Positions 36,381 to 45,393 of a stretch of DNA of 64,000 bases are shown here, piece by piece; position 1 is the stretch's first letter; the number at the start of each line of letters is the position of its first letter. The stretch is from positions 1 through 64,000 of the forward strand of contig JACPOY010000020.1 in NCBI GenBank assembly GCA_016191245.1, read 5' to 3'. The notes below the pieces were generated by a model that was not told the origin of the DNA, made no database searches, and saw only the letters and a list, made by a program, of their open reading frames with translations. The translations under genes were made by a program, and so were the position numbers. Source of the stretch: Gammaproteobacteria bacterium. Lineage in GTDB: Bacteria; Pseudomonadota; Gammaproteobacteria; Berkiellales; Berkiellaceae.

Positions 36381-38145
36381 TGGCCATGGACATAGTGTGC
36401 ATTTTGGCGGCATTTATTTTTTGTAACAATTTAAAGTCTTCTTTGTTTCTGACAAATTGATACATTCTTGATAAAATAATTTCCAATGAATCAAAAATGG
36501 CTTTTTGTTCATTGAAAGGATCTTTGTTTTCTTCGGTTTGTGTATCGCTTAAACCCAATCGACTAATAGCTTGAGAATCTATCAGCTCTAATAATAATTT
36601 ATGCTCTTTGATAGATTTAATTTTTCGACAACTTATTTTCTTCAATAAATATGGATGTAATTTTCGGATTATTCGTTTAATGAGTGGGAACTTTTTATTT
36701 TCATTTAGCTCAGAAAAATTATTATCTAAAAACCATAGACCTTCATATAATTCCAAGCTACTCCACCTAAAAGCAGTAATTGCCGTATCAAGCGACCATG
36801 TTGTTTTTAAAGCTTGGTTAAGTGCTACAAAATATTCTTCTTTTGTGCTACCCCAAAACGATAGGTTATGAGGATATGACAATCCATTGTTCATGTAATT
36901 CACGGTAGGGATCCCGAGTAAGCTAAATTCTTTGCCTACGCTTGAACCTGCATGCACACAAACATCTGTTATTGTTGCAAGTTGATACAATGAAACATTG
37001 TCTGAAGGCCAATTAATAGAAACATTACCTGGCAGATTGGTTAATATTTTTTGTAAAGACTGCGCTTGAACTGAAAGGACAGAATCTCTACGATTAGGAA
37101 AATCACGAGGATGGACTCTAATAATTAAATGAATATCTGTATTTTTAGAGGCAAAACAAATTAACTCTTGTACCCAATCCAGTTGTGATTTAAAACATAA
37201 ATCTTTTTGAGGTTCAAGTACCTTAATTGATTCAACCGCTATTCTTTCATCTTGGCTGCTCAGTACGGCAGAAATAATTTTTTTATCTTTGGGTATATTA
37301 AAAAATGCATGCATACCTTCAGGTTTAAATTTACTGCCAGAATAGACAAAAATATTAATACCTTCAAGCAAGGCTAAATAATGTTGAGTCACATGATTAA
37401 TGCCAGCTTTCGACGCAGGTTTGTTTTTATATGTAGTTTGCCAATTCGCCAACCATGAATGAAGAATATTATAATGGTGACCTTTCCCTATATTAAGGGT
37501 ATGCAACCTATTATGTATCGATCCTCCTGCATGCAACCAATAGACAGGTATTTGATGTAGAGCGGCTACCCAAACAACGGTCCTATTTGTTGGATAAAAT
37601 GAATTATAGGTAAAAACACCTTCAATAGAATTATTTTTAAAATAATTCATTGCAGCATAATATGAAATGAGTACCTGTTTGTACTCATTGCGATATTGGA
37701 GATAATATTTATCCTCAATTAGTTTTTGCTTATCTATTAATTTGTGCGTCAATATTAATGTATAAGTTGCAAATTGGCGTAGAGGTTCAGTGAAGCAGTC
37801 TTTACCATTAGATTTGTCTGCATCAAGTTGAAGAAGTTGTTGTTCAATCTCTTTGGTATCAGCATCGCTAATGTAATCTTCAATAAACAAAAGCTTGTCT
37901 GCAATGTTCGTTGTTAATAATTTAGTATGTTTTTTACAGGAATAACAAACTTTCTTTTTTTGCTCGATAGTGGATTCTGGCGTTAAGCCATAAGCACTCA
38001 TGGCGATGCAATATTGGTTAAATATACCATTGCAACTCATATAAGTAATTTTTTTGCCAGCGTCTTGAAGTGTTTTTGCGACAGTGGCTTCTGGCAAAGC
38101 ATGTTGCCAAATTGCATTATAAGGAGCAAAGAATAAAAAACTCAT
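36370..38145 (-). CDS. Putative capsule/LPS glycosyltransferase-like protein
   Basis: A 591-residue protein that I cannot place in a named family with certainty. The N-terminus FLFFAPYNAIWQHALPEATVAKTL resembles surface-carbohydrate proteins that bind a nucleotide sugar. The C-terminal half reads IIRVHPRDFPNRR, then DVCVHAGSSVGKEFSLLGIPTVNY. That S-S-x-G-x-E-x-x-x-x-G-x-P motif is shared with GT-B enzymes such as KpsS-like and CDP-glycerol transferases. A CxxC pair with nearby cysteines (YSCKKH) is near residue 68. It is the last gene of a three-gene minus operon with a methyltransferase and a sulfotransferase-like gene. Confidence 0.65.
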   Translation of the reverse strand: MSFLFFAPYNAIWQHALPEATVAKTLQDAGKKITYMSCNGIFNQYCIAMSAYGLTPESTIEQKKKVCYSCKKHTKLLTTNIADKLLFIEDYISDADTKEIEQQLLQLDADKSNGKDCFTEPLRQFATYTLILTHKLIDKQKLIEDKYYLQYRNEYKQVLISYYAAMNYFKNNSIEGVFTYNSFYPTNRTVVWVAALHQIPVYWLHAGGSIHNRLHTLNIGKGHHYNILHSWLANWQTTYKNKPASKAGINHVTQHYLALLEGINIFVYSGSKFKPEGMHAFFNIPKDKKIISAVLSSQDERIAVESIKVLEPQKDLCFKSQLDWVQELICFASKNTDIHLIIRVHPRDFPNRRDSVLSVQAQSLQKILTNLPGNVSINWPSDNVSLYQLATITDVCVHAGSSVGKEFSLLGIPTVNYMNNGLSYPHNLSFWGSTKEEYFVALNQALKTTWSLDTAITAFRWSSLELYEGLWFLDNNFSELNENKKFPLIKRIIRKLHPYLLKKISCRKIKSIKEHKLLLELIDSQAISRLGLSDTQTEENKDPFNEQKAIFDSLEIILSRMYQFVRNKEDFKLLQKINAAKMHTMSMATTK

Positions 38146-39086
38146 GAATGTTTTAACTCAACCAGAAAATGCGAACTCCATAAAAGTGAACTGGGAGCAT
38201 CATGAAGCTGCCATAGCGCGATAGAAAGCGTCTGTAAACATTTATTGATAACCTTGTTTTCATGGTTAGCAAGCATGAAATGGGGTTGAATACCATAAAG
38301 TTTGGATATGTTTAACTTAAATTGTTTTAAATCATCATTTATTTGCTTTGGTGTATGTTGACGGCCAAGAATTTTTTTCACTTCTATCTCATTCTCAGCT
38401 TTTTCTTCGAGAGCATCTACTGTAGAAGAAGCTATGTCGCCATCTAGCATGACTAAGGCATCATCTATTTTTTCTTTCAATACAGTTAAATAATTTTTAA
38501 AAGATAATATATCTATCGCTTTCTCTATTGAATGAGATTGTTGATAGAGATCAAAGAGCTCGTTGGGATTTTGTATTTGATGTTTACTATTTTGGACCAA
38601 ATTAAATAGTTTGTTTCGAAAAGTAATAATAGCTGTTCCATTAGCCTTTAAATGCTTTTGGATTATTTTATAGATGCTATTTTCATTTTCTAGGTAATAG
38701 ATCATCCCTATGCAAATAATAATATCATATTGGTTATTAACTATTTTCTCTTCCAATGAGGTAGCACAAGATTGGATAGTTTTGAGATTTGATCTTACAT
38801 TTTCTGGCAATTCCTGACTTTCATTTTCTAGGAGCGCAAGCATTTGCAAAGATCTATCGACAGCTGTGACTTTATGGCCGCGCATGAGTAGCGCTTTGGT
38901 TATTTGACCGCCACCGCACCCAATATCCAAAATGTTAAGGGAATGATTGGATATCTTATCAATAATATCTACTACACATTCCAATCTTTGTTCGCCAATG
39001 GGTAATTTTTCTCTAGATGACGAATAAGCATCTTCAACCCACCGACTGGCAAGTTCTTCAAAATATGATTTGGATTCTTCTAACAT
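38142..39086 (-). CDS. Class I SAM-dependent methyltransferase
   Basis: A 314-residue protein. SAM motif I is ILDIGCGGGQITKALLMRGH (about 55-74), with acidic VTAVDRS following and IIICIGMIYYLENENSIYKI as motif II/III. The N-terminus (FEELASRWVEDAYSS) resembles sugar or lipid O-methyltransferases. The C-terminal part is helical and unrecognised. ATGA couples it to the glycosyltransferase-like gene below; it overlaps the sulfotransferase by 7 nt. It probably methylates a sugar of the surface glycan. Confidence 0.78.
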   Translation of the reverse strand: MLEESKSYFEELASRWVEDAYSSSREKLPIGEQRLECVVDIIDKISNHSLNILDIGCGGGQITKALLMRGHKVTAVDRSLQMLALLENESQELPENVRSNLKTIQSCATSLEEKIVNNQYDIIICIGMIYYLENENSIYKIIQKHLKANGTAIITFRNKLFNLVQNSKHQIQNPNELFDLYQQSHSIEKAIDILSFKNYLTVLKEKIDDALVMLDGDIASSTVDALEEKAENEIEVKKILGRQHTPKQINDDLKQFKLNISKLYGIQPHFMLANHENKVINKCLQTLSIALWQLHDAPSSLLWSSHFLVELKHS

Positions 39087-40042
39087 GTTGATTCCGCTAT
39101 TGGTTGACTGTTGAGTGATAGTTCAATTTCTTTTCGTTTTTCACTTGGCATATAACTAGACCATGAAATTAAATCCATGCTTACCGATTGACGCTTTGAA
39201 GATAAAGAAAAATTTGATTGTAAGTCTATAGGGTTAATTTTTAAAAATGCTTGTAATTTTTTTCCACTTAAATGAGGCGCATTAAATAATTCGATACTAT
39301 CTAATTGAAGAAATTTTTGTTGATAATTTGGGGCTAAATTCATTTTTTGTTGGATAGCATTTGAGTGGAAATAATGCCAATACCAGAGCGCGCGTTCAAA
39401 GTCGCTAATACAAATAAATGCTTCACCTTCTTCTTGATTCACCCACCATGGTAAATAATAGTCTTTTGATTGATATTGGATAAGACGATAAGGTTGACTA
39501 TTTTTGGGTGAGGTTAATTGCTCAAGTGAAAACCAGCCTTTATCAGCAATTTCTTTGGCTACGTCTAAGCCATTTCTAACTAAATTAATGATTTTTAGAT
39601 TTGGAACATTTGCAAAGAAGAACTCAATAAATGGTGTGGTTTCAGGCAAAGTTAACAAAATTTTAATTTCTTGTTGTAAAAGAGTCTCCTTAACTTGAGC
39701 TCTAGAATTCATTAACAACAATCTTTCATATACCTTATGAGGAGCCTTGCTTTTCCAAATGGAGCTAGCGTCTGTAAACCGTAGATTTGCCCTACGATAT
39801 AACATTATTTCATTGGCTAATTCACTTAGCAGTGCTTTAAAATAAGAAAAGAGCAGGGCACTAGGTTGTTGATCTTCAGCCAAAAATGGGAACATCATGA
39901 CTTCCCATGGTTCATCTAAAAATTCAATTTGCGGATGTTGAGCTAGATAATTAGAAAGAGAGGTTTTGCCAACACGACATGCACCAGTGACAAACACAAA
40001 AGAGATAGAACTCATGTCATTAAAAAATTGAAGGGGCGCCAT
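39080..40042 (-). CDS. Sulfotransferase-like P-loop protein
   Basis: A 320-residue protein. VFVTGACRVGKTSLSNYLAQ (about 16-35) is a P-loop with the sulfotransferase-like 5'-phosphosulfate loop, and ILDEPWEVMMF-like sequence follows. NLVRNGLDVAKEIADKGW (about 170-187) is the expected 3'-phosphate-binding region with conserved Arg and Ser/Asn. It should transfer sulfate from PAPS to a carbohydrate, but a kinase role cannot be excluded. The ATG at 40015 is an alternative start. It heads a minus operon. Confidence 0.6.
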   Translation of the reverse strand: MAPLQFFNDMSSISFVFVTGACRVGKTSLSNYLAQHPQIEFLDEPWEVMMFPFLAEDQQPSALLFSYFKALLSELANEIMLYRRANLRFTDASSIWKSKAPHKVYERLLLMNSRAQVKETLLQQEIKILLTLPETTPFIEFFFANVPNLKIINLVRNGLDVAKEIADKGWFSLEQLTSPKNSQPYRLIQYQSKDYYLPWWVNQEEGEAFICISDFERALWYWHYFHSNAIQQKMNLAPNYQQKFLQLDSIELFNAPHLSGKKLQAFLKINPIDLQSNFSLSSKRQSVSMDLISWSSYMPSEKRKEIELSLNSQPIAESTC

Positions 40043-40272
40043 AATATATTATCTCACTATGCTTGAGTTGCTTTACCACCCAGGAATTGTCTTTTTTTTG
40101 AATAACGGTAGGAAAATGACGAATTTATTTCGTGCTACCCCAGAGGTGGGAATTATATAATATTTCAAAAGGGCCGACTACTTGTATAATATGAACAGCT
40201 CCATGTGTACCTCGGTGTTAGTAAACTAATGTATATTCTAAAATGCTGTGGGGGTTGTCGAAATATGGAATC

Positions 40273-40287
40273 ACTAAATAATTTAGT
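40273..40287. promoter_or_regulatory. 15-bp palindrome ACTAAAT-A-ATTTAGT before glycosyltransferase operon
   Basis: A perfect 7-bp inverted repeat around one base, 33 nt upstream of the first gene of the plus operon. The 277-nt divergent gap (40043-40319) otherwise holds a TATAAT at about 40185 and a run of eight T at 40092-40099. No JUMPstart-like sequence was found. It may be an operator. Confidence 0.4.
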
Positions 40288-40319
40288 TTTGTAACATTAA
40301 ACATCAGGGCCCAATCATA

Positions 40320-41219
40320 ATGAAGTATGCCCCTATTGCATTATTTGCCTATAATCGTTTGAGCCATCTCCAGCAAACGATTGAGTCACTCAAGCAAAAT
40401 TCAATTGCCGAGCATAGCGAATTATTTATTTTTTCAGATGGTGCAAAAAATACTGATGCTGATGAAAAAGTACAGAAAGTAAGAGATTGGCTTAAGACCA
40501 TTACTGGTTTCAAACGGATCACGATTGTCGAGCGCCAAATCAATTATGGTTTAGCAAAATCTATCATACAAGGCGTCACTACATTGACCTCCCAATTTGG
40601 AAAAGTCATTGTTATCGAGGATGATCTTATTGTTTCTCCTTATTTTTTACAATTTATGAATGATGGTCTTGATTTTTATGAGCATACTGAGATCGTTGCT
40701 TCAATACATGGATATACACCAGCGCTTAAAGGACAGATACCCCAAACCTATTTTTTGCGTGGTGCAGATTGTTGGGGATGGGCAACTTGGAAACGTGCAT
40801 GGAAAATATTTGAACCAGACGGTAATAAATTGTTACTTCAATTAAAAGAGAATAATTTAATGAAGGAATTTGATTTTGATTATTCTCAACCAAATATTCA
40901 AATGCTAAAAGATCAAATCATTGGCAAAAATAATTCATGGGCTATTCGATGGCATGCAAGTGCCTTTATCAATAATATGTTGACACTTTACCCAGGAAGA
41001 AGTTTAGTTAATAACATTGGGTTAGATAATAGTGGAGAACATTGCGCAGAATCTACAGTATTTGAGGTTGCTCTCCATCTTGAACCGGTTAACTTAAAGC
41101 ATATACCTATAGAGAAAAATGAAATGGTTTACAAAGCCTATGTTAAATATTTTAAAAATGTACGCGAGTCTATTTTTAGAAAAATTACAAGAAAGGCCAA
41201 AGCTATACTATCGATTTAG
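40320..41219 (+). CDS. Glycosyltransferase, GT2/GNT-I-like
   Basis: A 299-residue GT-A-type enzyme. APIALFAYNRLSHLQQTIESL opens the fold. FIFSDGAKN and VIVIEDDLIVSPYFLQFMN contain the metal-binding acid triad (EDD). RGADCWGWATWKRAW is a hallmark of this group. SWAIRWHASAFI contains a possible catalytic region. It probably transfers a sugar to the growing lipid-linked repeat; donor unknown. It is the first gene of the plus operon ending in rmlB. Confidence 0.85.
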   Translation: MKYAPIALFAYNRLSHLQQTIESLKQNSIAEHSELFIFSDGAKNTDADEKVQKVRDWLKTITGFKRITIVERQINYGLAKSIIQGVTTLTSQFGKVIVIEDDLIVSPYFLQFMNDGLDFYEHTEIVASIHGYTPALKGQIPQTYFLRGADCWGWATWKRAWKIFEPDGNKLLLQLKENNLMKEFDFDYSQPNIQMLKDQIIGKNNSWAIRWHASAFINNMLTLYPGRSLVNNIGLDNSGEHCAESTVFEVALHLEPVNLKHIPIEKNEMVYKAYVKYFKNVRESIFRKITRKAKAILSI

Positions 41220-41228
41220 GTGGGTAAC

Positions 41229-42041
41229 ATGAAAAACTTTTTTAAAGCTGTGACACCGCCTATTATTCAATCTCAATTAAAAGAGTTGTTTTGTAAAAAA
41301 TTAGGATATTTTTCAGGGCCTTATTCATCTTGGCAGGATGCACTTTCGCATGCCAAAGGATATCAAGATCCCCTTATTTTAGAAAGAGTAAAAAATTCAA
41401 CTTTGCAAGCAATGCATCATAAGCAATCATTTATTCGTGATGCAATTGTGGATACTAAAGCACAACACGCATATCCCGTTTATTCTGCTTTGTTAAAGCT
41501 GATGATAGAAAATAAAGGTAAACTAACAGTATTAGACTTTGGTGGAGGTTTAGGCTCAACTTTTTTTGCTTTCAAACAGTTTTGCCCGAAGGTCGTAGAT
41601 ATAAAATGGGAAGTAATTGAGCAGCCGGCTTTTGTTGAATGTGCAAAAGCTTTGGGTATGCAAAATGAAATATCTTTTCATGAAAAAATTGAATCGCTTC
41701 AATGTGTGCCAGATGTTATTTTGCTATCGGCAACCTTGCAATATATAGAAAAACCTTATGAGCTATTAAGAAATTTATTAGCTTTAGGGACAACCTCGTT
41801 AATAATTGATAGAACCTGGTTTGCAAAGCATCCCATTGACCGGATTATTGTCGAACATGTGCCAAAGCATATTTATGCTAGCAGCTATCCTTGTTGGCTG
41901 CTAAGTTATGAAAAATTTATAAAATATATTTCTGAGCAATTTACAGAAATTCATGAATTTGATTCGCTTGAGGGAAGTTTTAGAAAAAATGGATTCAATA
42001 TCTGTGGAAAGGGGCTATTTGCAAGAAAGGAGGTCAATTGA
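41229..42041 (+). CDS. TIGR04325-type methyltransferase
   Basis: About 270 residues, starting at ATG 41229 with AGGTGGG upstream; a GTG at 41220 is less favoured. The family's YSSWQDALSHAKGYQDPLIL opening is followed by motif I VLDFGGGLGSTFFAFKQF and a YPVYSALLKL stretch. WLLSYEKFIKYI in the C-terminal part is also typical. It probably methylates a sugar within the polysaccharide. It ends overlapping the next gene by 4 nt. Confidence 0.85.
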   Translation: MKNFFKAVTPPIIQSQLKELFCKKLGYFSGPYSSWQDALSHAKGYQDPLILERVKNSTLQAMHHKQSFIRDAIVDTKAQHAYPVYSALLKLMIENKGKLTVLDFGGGLGSTFFAFKQFCPKVVDIKWEVIEQPAFVECAKALGMQNEISFHEKIESLQCVPDVILLSATLQYIEKPYELLRNLLALGTTSLIIDRTWFAKHPIDRIIVEHVPKHIYASSYPCWLLSYEKFIKYISEQFTEIHEFDSLEGSFRKNGFNICGKGLFARKEVN

Positions 42042-43045
42042 ACTATTGCACCTTATTTAATAGTCAGTACCTCTCAAGAGGTTTAGCTTTATACTATTCT
42101 TTATTAAAAACCACAAAGCAGTTTCATCTATACATCTTTGCATTTGATGAACCAGCATATCAAATTTTAAAGCTTTTAAATTTACAGCATGCCACTATCA
42201 TATCCATGTCCGAATTTGAATCTCAAGATTTGCTCAAGGTAAAGTCACAGAGAACAGTTGCTGAATATTGTTGGACATGTACTTCGTCTACTATTTTGTA
42301 TTGTTTGCAAAAATATCATTTACCAGAAGTCTGCTATTTAGATGCAGATTTGTATTTTTGGAATGATCCCGACGTCCTGATTAGCGAAGCAGAAGATTAT
42401 TCTATTTTAATTACTGAACATCGATATACAAAGGAATATGACAATTCTGCGCTTTCTGGAAAGTACTGTGTTCAGTTTATGTATTTTAAAAATGATACTA
42501 ATGGGATTGAAGCATTAGAATGGTGGAGAGCTGCCTGTTTGAACTGGTGTTATAATCGAGTTGAAGACGGCAAATTTGGCGATCAGAAATATTTAGATGA
42601 TTGGACGAGTCGATTTAAACATGTAAAACTACTTACCCATTTAGGGGGGGGGGTTGCTCCTTGGAATGTTCAACAATATGAACTCTTAGCGGCTAAGAAT
42701 ACGGTTTTGTTAAAAGAAGCAACAACGGGCCATATTTTTGATCTGATTTTTTATCATTTTCATGGGCTAAAATTTATCAATAACAAAATTGATTTTGGTG
42801 GTTATCGATTATCGAAAACTATCATGGATAGACTTTATTGTGCTTATGTAAAAGAACTCCTGAATATCGAAAGCAAATTAAAGTCAGATCCTGCGATTTC
42901 ACGTTTAATTCAAACAATCAATATACATTGTAAATCAACGACAGATTTTTCAATAAAACAATGGTTACGAGATTGTAAAAATAAAATGATTGGCATTTAT
43001 AACAAGTTTTCTATTGAATATTTCAAAGAGGTTAAGCATGGCTAG
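42038..43045 (+). CDS. Glycosyltransferase with a poly-G tract (probably phase-variable)
   Basis: A 335-residue GT-A fold protein. CTLFNSQYLSRGLALYYSLL opens it, and VCYLDADLYFWND carries the DxD metal-binding motif, as in GT8-like enzymes. GDQKYLDDW and LGGGVAPWN are typical of this bacterial family. It starts with TTG at 42038 just after a perfect AAGGAGGT site (42027-42034), which justifies the rare start. Codons 203-206 consist of ten G then TT. With nine or eleven G the frame would stop within about 14 codons (TAG or TGA). It is in frame here, so switched on. Its stop overlaps fdtA. Confidence 0.85.
   Translation: MNYCTLFNSQYLSRGLALYYSLLKTTKQFHLYIFAFDEPAYQILKLLNLQHATIISMSEFESQDLLKVKSQRTVAEYCWTCTSSTILYCLQKYHLPEVCYLDADLYFWNDPDVLISEAEDYSILITEHRYTKEYDNSALSGKYCVQFMYFKNDTNGIEALEWWRAACLNWCYNRVEDGKFGDQKYLDDWTSRFKHVKLLTHLGGGVAPWNVQQYELLAAKNTVLLKEATTGHIFDLIFYHFHGLKFINNKIDFGGYRLSKTIMDRLYCAYVKELLNIESKLKSDPAISRLIQTINIHCKSTTDFSIKQWLRDCKNKMIGIYNKFSIEYFKEVKHG
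42644..42653 (+). repeat. (G)10 homopolymer inside a glycosyltransferase gene
   Basis: Ten consecutive G in otherwise AT-rich sequence. This is long enough for slipped-strand mispairing and sits in the second half of the coding region. Gain or loss of one G truncates the protein near residues 214-216. Confidence 0.95.
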
Positions 43046-43400
43046 TATTTTGGAACTGCCAACGCGAACTGACAGCAGGGGTTCATTGACTGTGCTTGAA
43101 AAAGTACTCCCATTTGAATTAAAGCGTATTTATTGGATATATGGTCTCAATAATGAAAGTCGCGGCAAACATCGACACAAAGTAACTTGGCAGGCTATGG
43201 TGTGTATGCAAGGCAAATGCGAGATCTTAATCAAAAAGCATCAAGAGAGTAAGATTTATGTTTTAGATAAACCAAATGAGGTACTTTTATTGGAGCCTGA
43301 TGATTGGCATGAAATGAAAAACTTTGAAAATAATCCTATTTTATTAGTCATGGCTTCTCATGTTTATGATCCTAAAGATTATATTTTGGAGCCATTATGA
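43038..43400 (+). CDS. fdtA: dTDP-4-dehydro-6-deoxyglucose 3,4-ketoisomerase (FdtA/QdtA-like)
   Basis: About 120 residues from the ATG at 43038 with an AAGAGG ribosome site; an upstream frame start is rejected. It is a single cupin: [40 protein letters not shown] (ligand-type His residues) and [14 protein letters not shown]. These are the FdtA/QdtA signature. It isomerises the RmlB product to a 3-keto sugar for amination by the next gene. Whether the galacto or gluco form results cannot be told from sequence by eye. Confidence 0.85.
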   Translation: MASILELPTRTDSRGSLTVLEKVLPFELKRIYWIYGLNNESRGKHRHKVTWQAMVCMQGKCEILIKKHQESKIYVLDKPNEVLLLEPDDWHEMKNFENNPILLVMASHVYDPKDYILEPL

Positions 43401-44512
43401 TATTAAGAAAAGTTGAATATGAAAATTTAGGGAAACTTAACCAAGGTTTTTTTGAAGCCTATCAAGAAAAATTTCATGATGTGATGAAATCAGGTTGGTA
43501 TATTCTAGGCAAAGAAGTTCAAAGCTTTGAAAAGGCATTTGCTGAATATAATGGCGTTAAACATTGTATTGGACTTGCATCAGGTTTAGATGCTCTGATT
43601 TTGGCTTTAAAGGCATTGGATTTGCCACCCAAATCAGAGGTGATTGTGGCGGCTAATGCTTATGTTGCCTGTATTTTGAGTATTATTGAGGCTGGTCTCA
43701 CCCCAGTTTTGGTTGAACCAGATACCAAGCATTCTAATATTGATGTTAATCACATTGAACAAAGAATTACACCCAAAACAAAAGCCATTATGCCAGTTCA
43801 CCTTTATGGCTATCCCTGTGATATGGAAGTCATTTGTGCCATTGCCAAGCGACATAACCTCCATATTATTGAAGACTGCGCGCAAGCTCACGGTGCTCAA
43901 TATTTTGATAAAAAAGTGGGAACTTTTAGTACCATTTCCGCATTTAGTTTTTATCCTACTAAGAATTTAGGGGCATTGGGTGACGCTGGCGCCGTGCTCA
44001 CTGATGATGATAATCTTGCATTAAAACTAAGAGCGCTTCGAAATTATGGTTCACATGTTAAATACTATAACGAATACATCGGAATGAATTCTAGATTAGA
44101 TGAAGTTCAAGCAGGCTTTTTAAATGTTAAATTAGCGTCATTGAATAAGATCAATGATCATAAAAGAATGCTAGCAGCGATATATGATGAACATCTTGAT
44201 GAGCGCTACCAAAAACCGAAACATCAGCTTGGCTATCATGGTGTGTATCATATTTATAATATTTATCATGAACAAAGAGATAAACTTCGTGATTTTTTAA
44301 AGCAATATGAAATTAATACAGAGATACACTATCCTGTTCCCCCTTATCGACAAAAAGCCTTGGTTGGTATGTTTGAGCAAAATGATTTTCCAATTAGCGA
44401 TAAAATGCACGCAACAACGCTTAGTTTACCCATTTCGTATTTTCATACCAAAGAAGATATTTTAATTGTTTGTGAATTGATGAATCAGTTTTTACACAAG
44501 GAATCACTATGA
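43397..44512 (+). CDS. fdtB: dTDP-3-amino-3,6-dideoxyhexose transaminase (FdtB/QdtB-like)
   Basis: A 371-residue PLP enzyme of the DegT family. [20 protein letters not shown] and [22 protein letters not shown] are typical of the FdtB/DesV group. [20 protein letters not shown] precedes the Schiff-base Lys in [44 protein letters not shown] also matches. It aminates C3. Overlaps of 4 nt join it to fdtA and rmlA. Confidence 0.9.
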   Translation: MILRKVEYENLGKLNQGFFEAYQEKFHDVMKSGWYILGKEVQSFEKAFAEYNGVKHCIGLASGLDALILALKALDLPPKSEVIVAANAYVACILSIIEAGLTPVLVEPDTKHSNIDVNHIEQRITPKTKAIMPVHLYGYPCDMEVICAIAKRHNLHIIEDCAQAHGAQYFDKKVGTFSTISAFSFYPTKNLGALGDAGAVLTDDDNLALKLRALRNYGSHVKYYNEYIGMNSRLDEVQAGFLNVKLASLNKINDHKRMLAAIYDEHLDERYQKPKHQLGYHGVYHIYNIYHEQRDKLRDFLKQYEINTEIHYPVPPYRQKALVGMFEQNDFPISDKMHATTLSLPISYFHTKEDILIVCELMNQFLHKESL

Positions 44513-45384
44513 AGGGAATTATTTTAGCTGGAGGATCGGGTAGCAGACTGTCACCTTTAACAAAAGTGATATGCAAACAATTGCTGCCTATCTATGATAA
44601 GCCCTTAATATATTATCCTCTGTCGGTATTAATGCTGTCGGGCATTCGCGATATTCTGATGATAACCACGCCTAAAGATCTTGATGCCTTTAAAGAGTTA
44701 TTCAAAGATGGTCGTCATTTAGGCTTAAATATCAGCTATGCAATTCAAGAAAAGCCTAAGGGGATCCCCGAAGCATTTATTATTGGTGAAAAATTTATTG
44801 ATGGAAAACCGGTATGCCTTATTTTAGGTGATAATATTTTTTATGGTGAAGGTATACCTGCTTATTTAAAAGAAATTTCGTCACTACAAAATGGGGCTTG
44901 TTTGTTTGGTTATTATGTAAAAGATCCTGAACGTTACGGGGTTGCGGAGCTTGATAAACAAGGCAAAGTTCGTAGTATTGAAGAAAAACCTAAGCAACCA
45001 AAATCTAATTATGCAATTACCGGACTATATTATTATGATAAGCAAGTAGTTGAGTTCGCCAAATCTTTACAACCCTCAAAACGTGGTGAACTAGAAATTA
45101 CTGATTTGAATGCAATCTACCTACAAAAAGAACAATTGCGTCTTGAGATTTTGGGCAGAGGCGTGGCTTGGCTAGATACTGGAACGCATGAGAGCTTGCA
45201 TGATGCGAGTAAATTTGTGGAAGTGATTGAATCTAGGCAAGGCTTGAAAATTGCTTGTATTGAAGAAATTGCTTATCTCATGAAATATATTAATCAAGAG
45301 CAGTTTGTGAGCTTAATTGAAGATTATCCTCAAAGCCAATATCGAGCATATTTACAAAGTATTTTAACAAGAGAATGTGTTTAG
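44509..45384 (+). CDS. rmlA: Glucose-1-phosphate thymidylyltransferase
   Basis: A 291-residue enzyme. [20 protein letters not shown] contains the signature loop GGxGx[24 protein letters not shown] and [13 protein letters not shown] (metal Asp) are typical. [17 protein letters not shown] is the C-terminal motif. Length equals RmlA of other bacteria. It supplies dTDP-glucose to RmlB. Confidence 0.96.
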   Translation: MKGIILAGGSGSRLSPLTKVICKQLLPIYDKPLIYYPLSVLMLSGIRDILMITTPKDLDAFKELFKDGRHLGLNISYAIQEKPKGIPEAFIIGEKFIDGKPVCLILGDNIFYGEGIPAYLKEISSLQNGACLFGYYVKDPERYGVAELDKQGKVRSIEEKPKQPKSNYAITGLYYYDKQVVEFAKSLQPSKRGELEITDLNAIYLQKEQLRLEILGRGVAWLDTGTHESLHDASKFVEVIESRQGLKIACIEEIAYLMKYINQEQFVSLIEDYPQSQYRAYLQSILTRECV

Positions 45385-45393
45385 GTTGATGTC

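Noticed and set aside
40092..40099. Run of eight T in the divergent gap as a phase-variable promoter spacer
   Set aside because: Runs of this length are expected in AT-rich sequence, and no -10/-35 pair brackets it convincingly.
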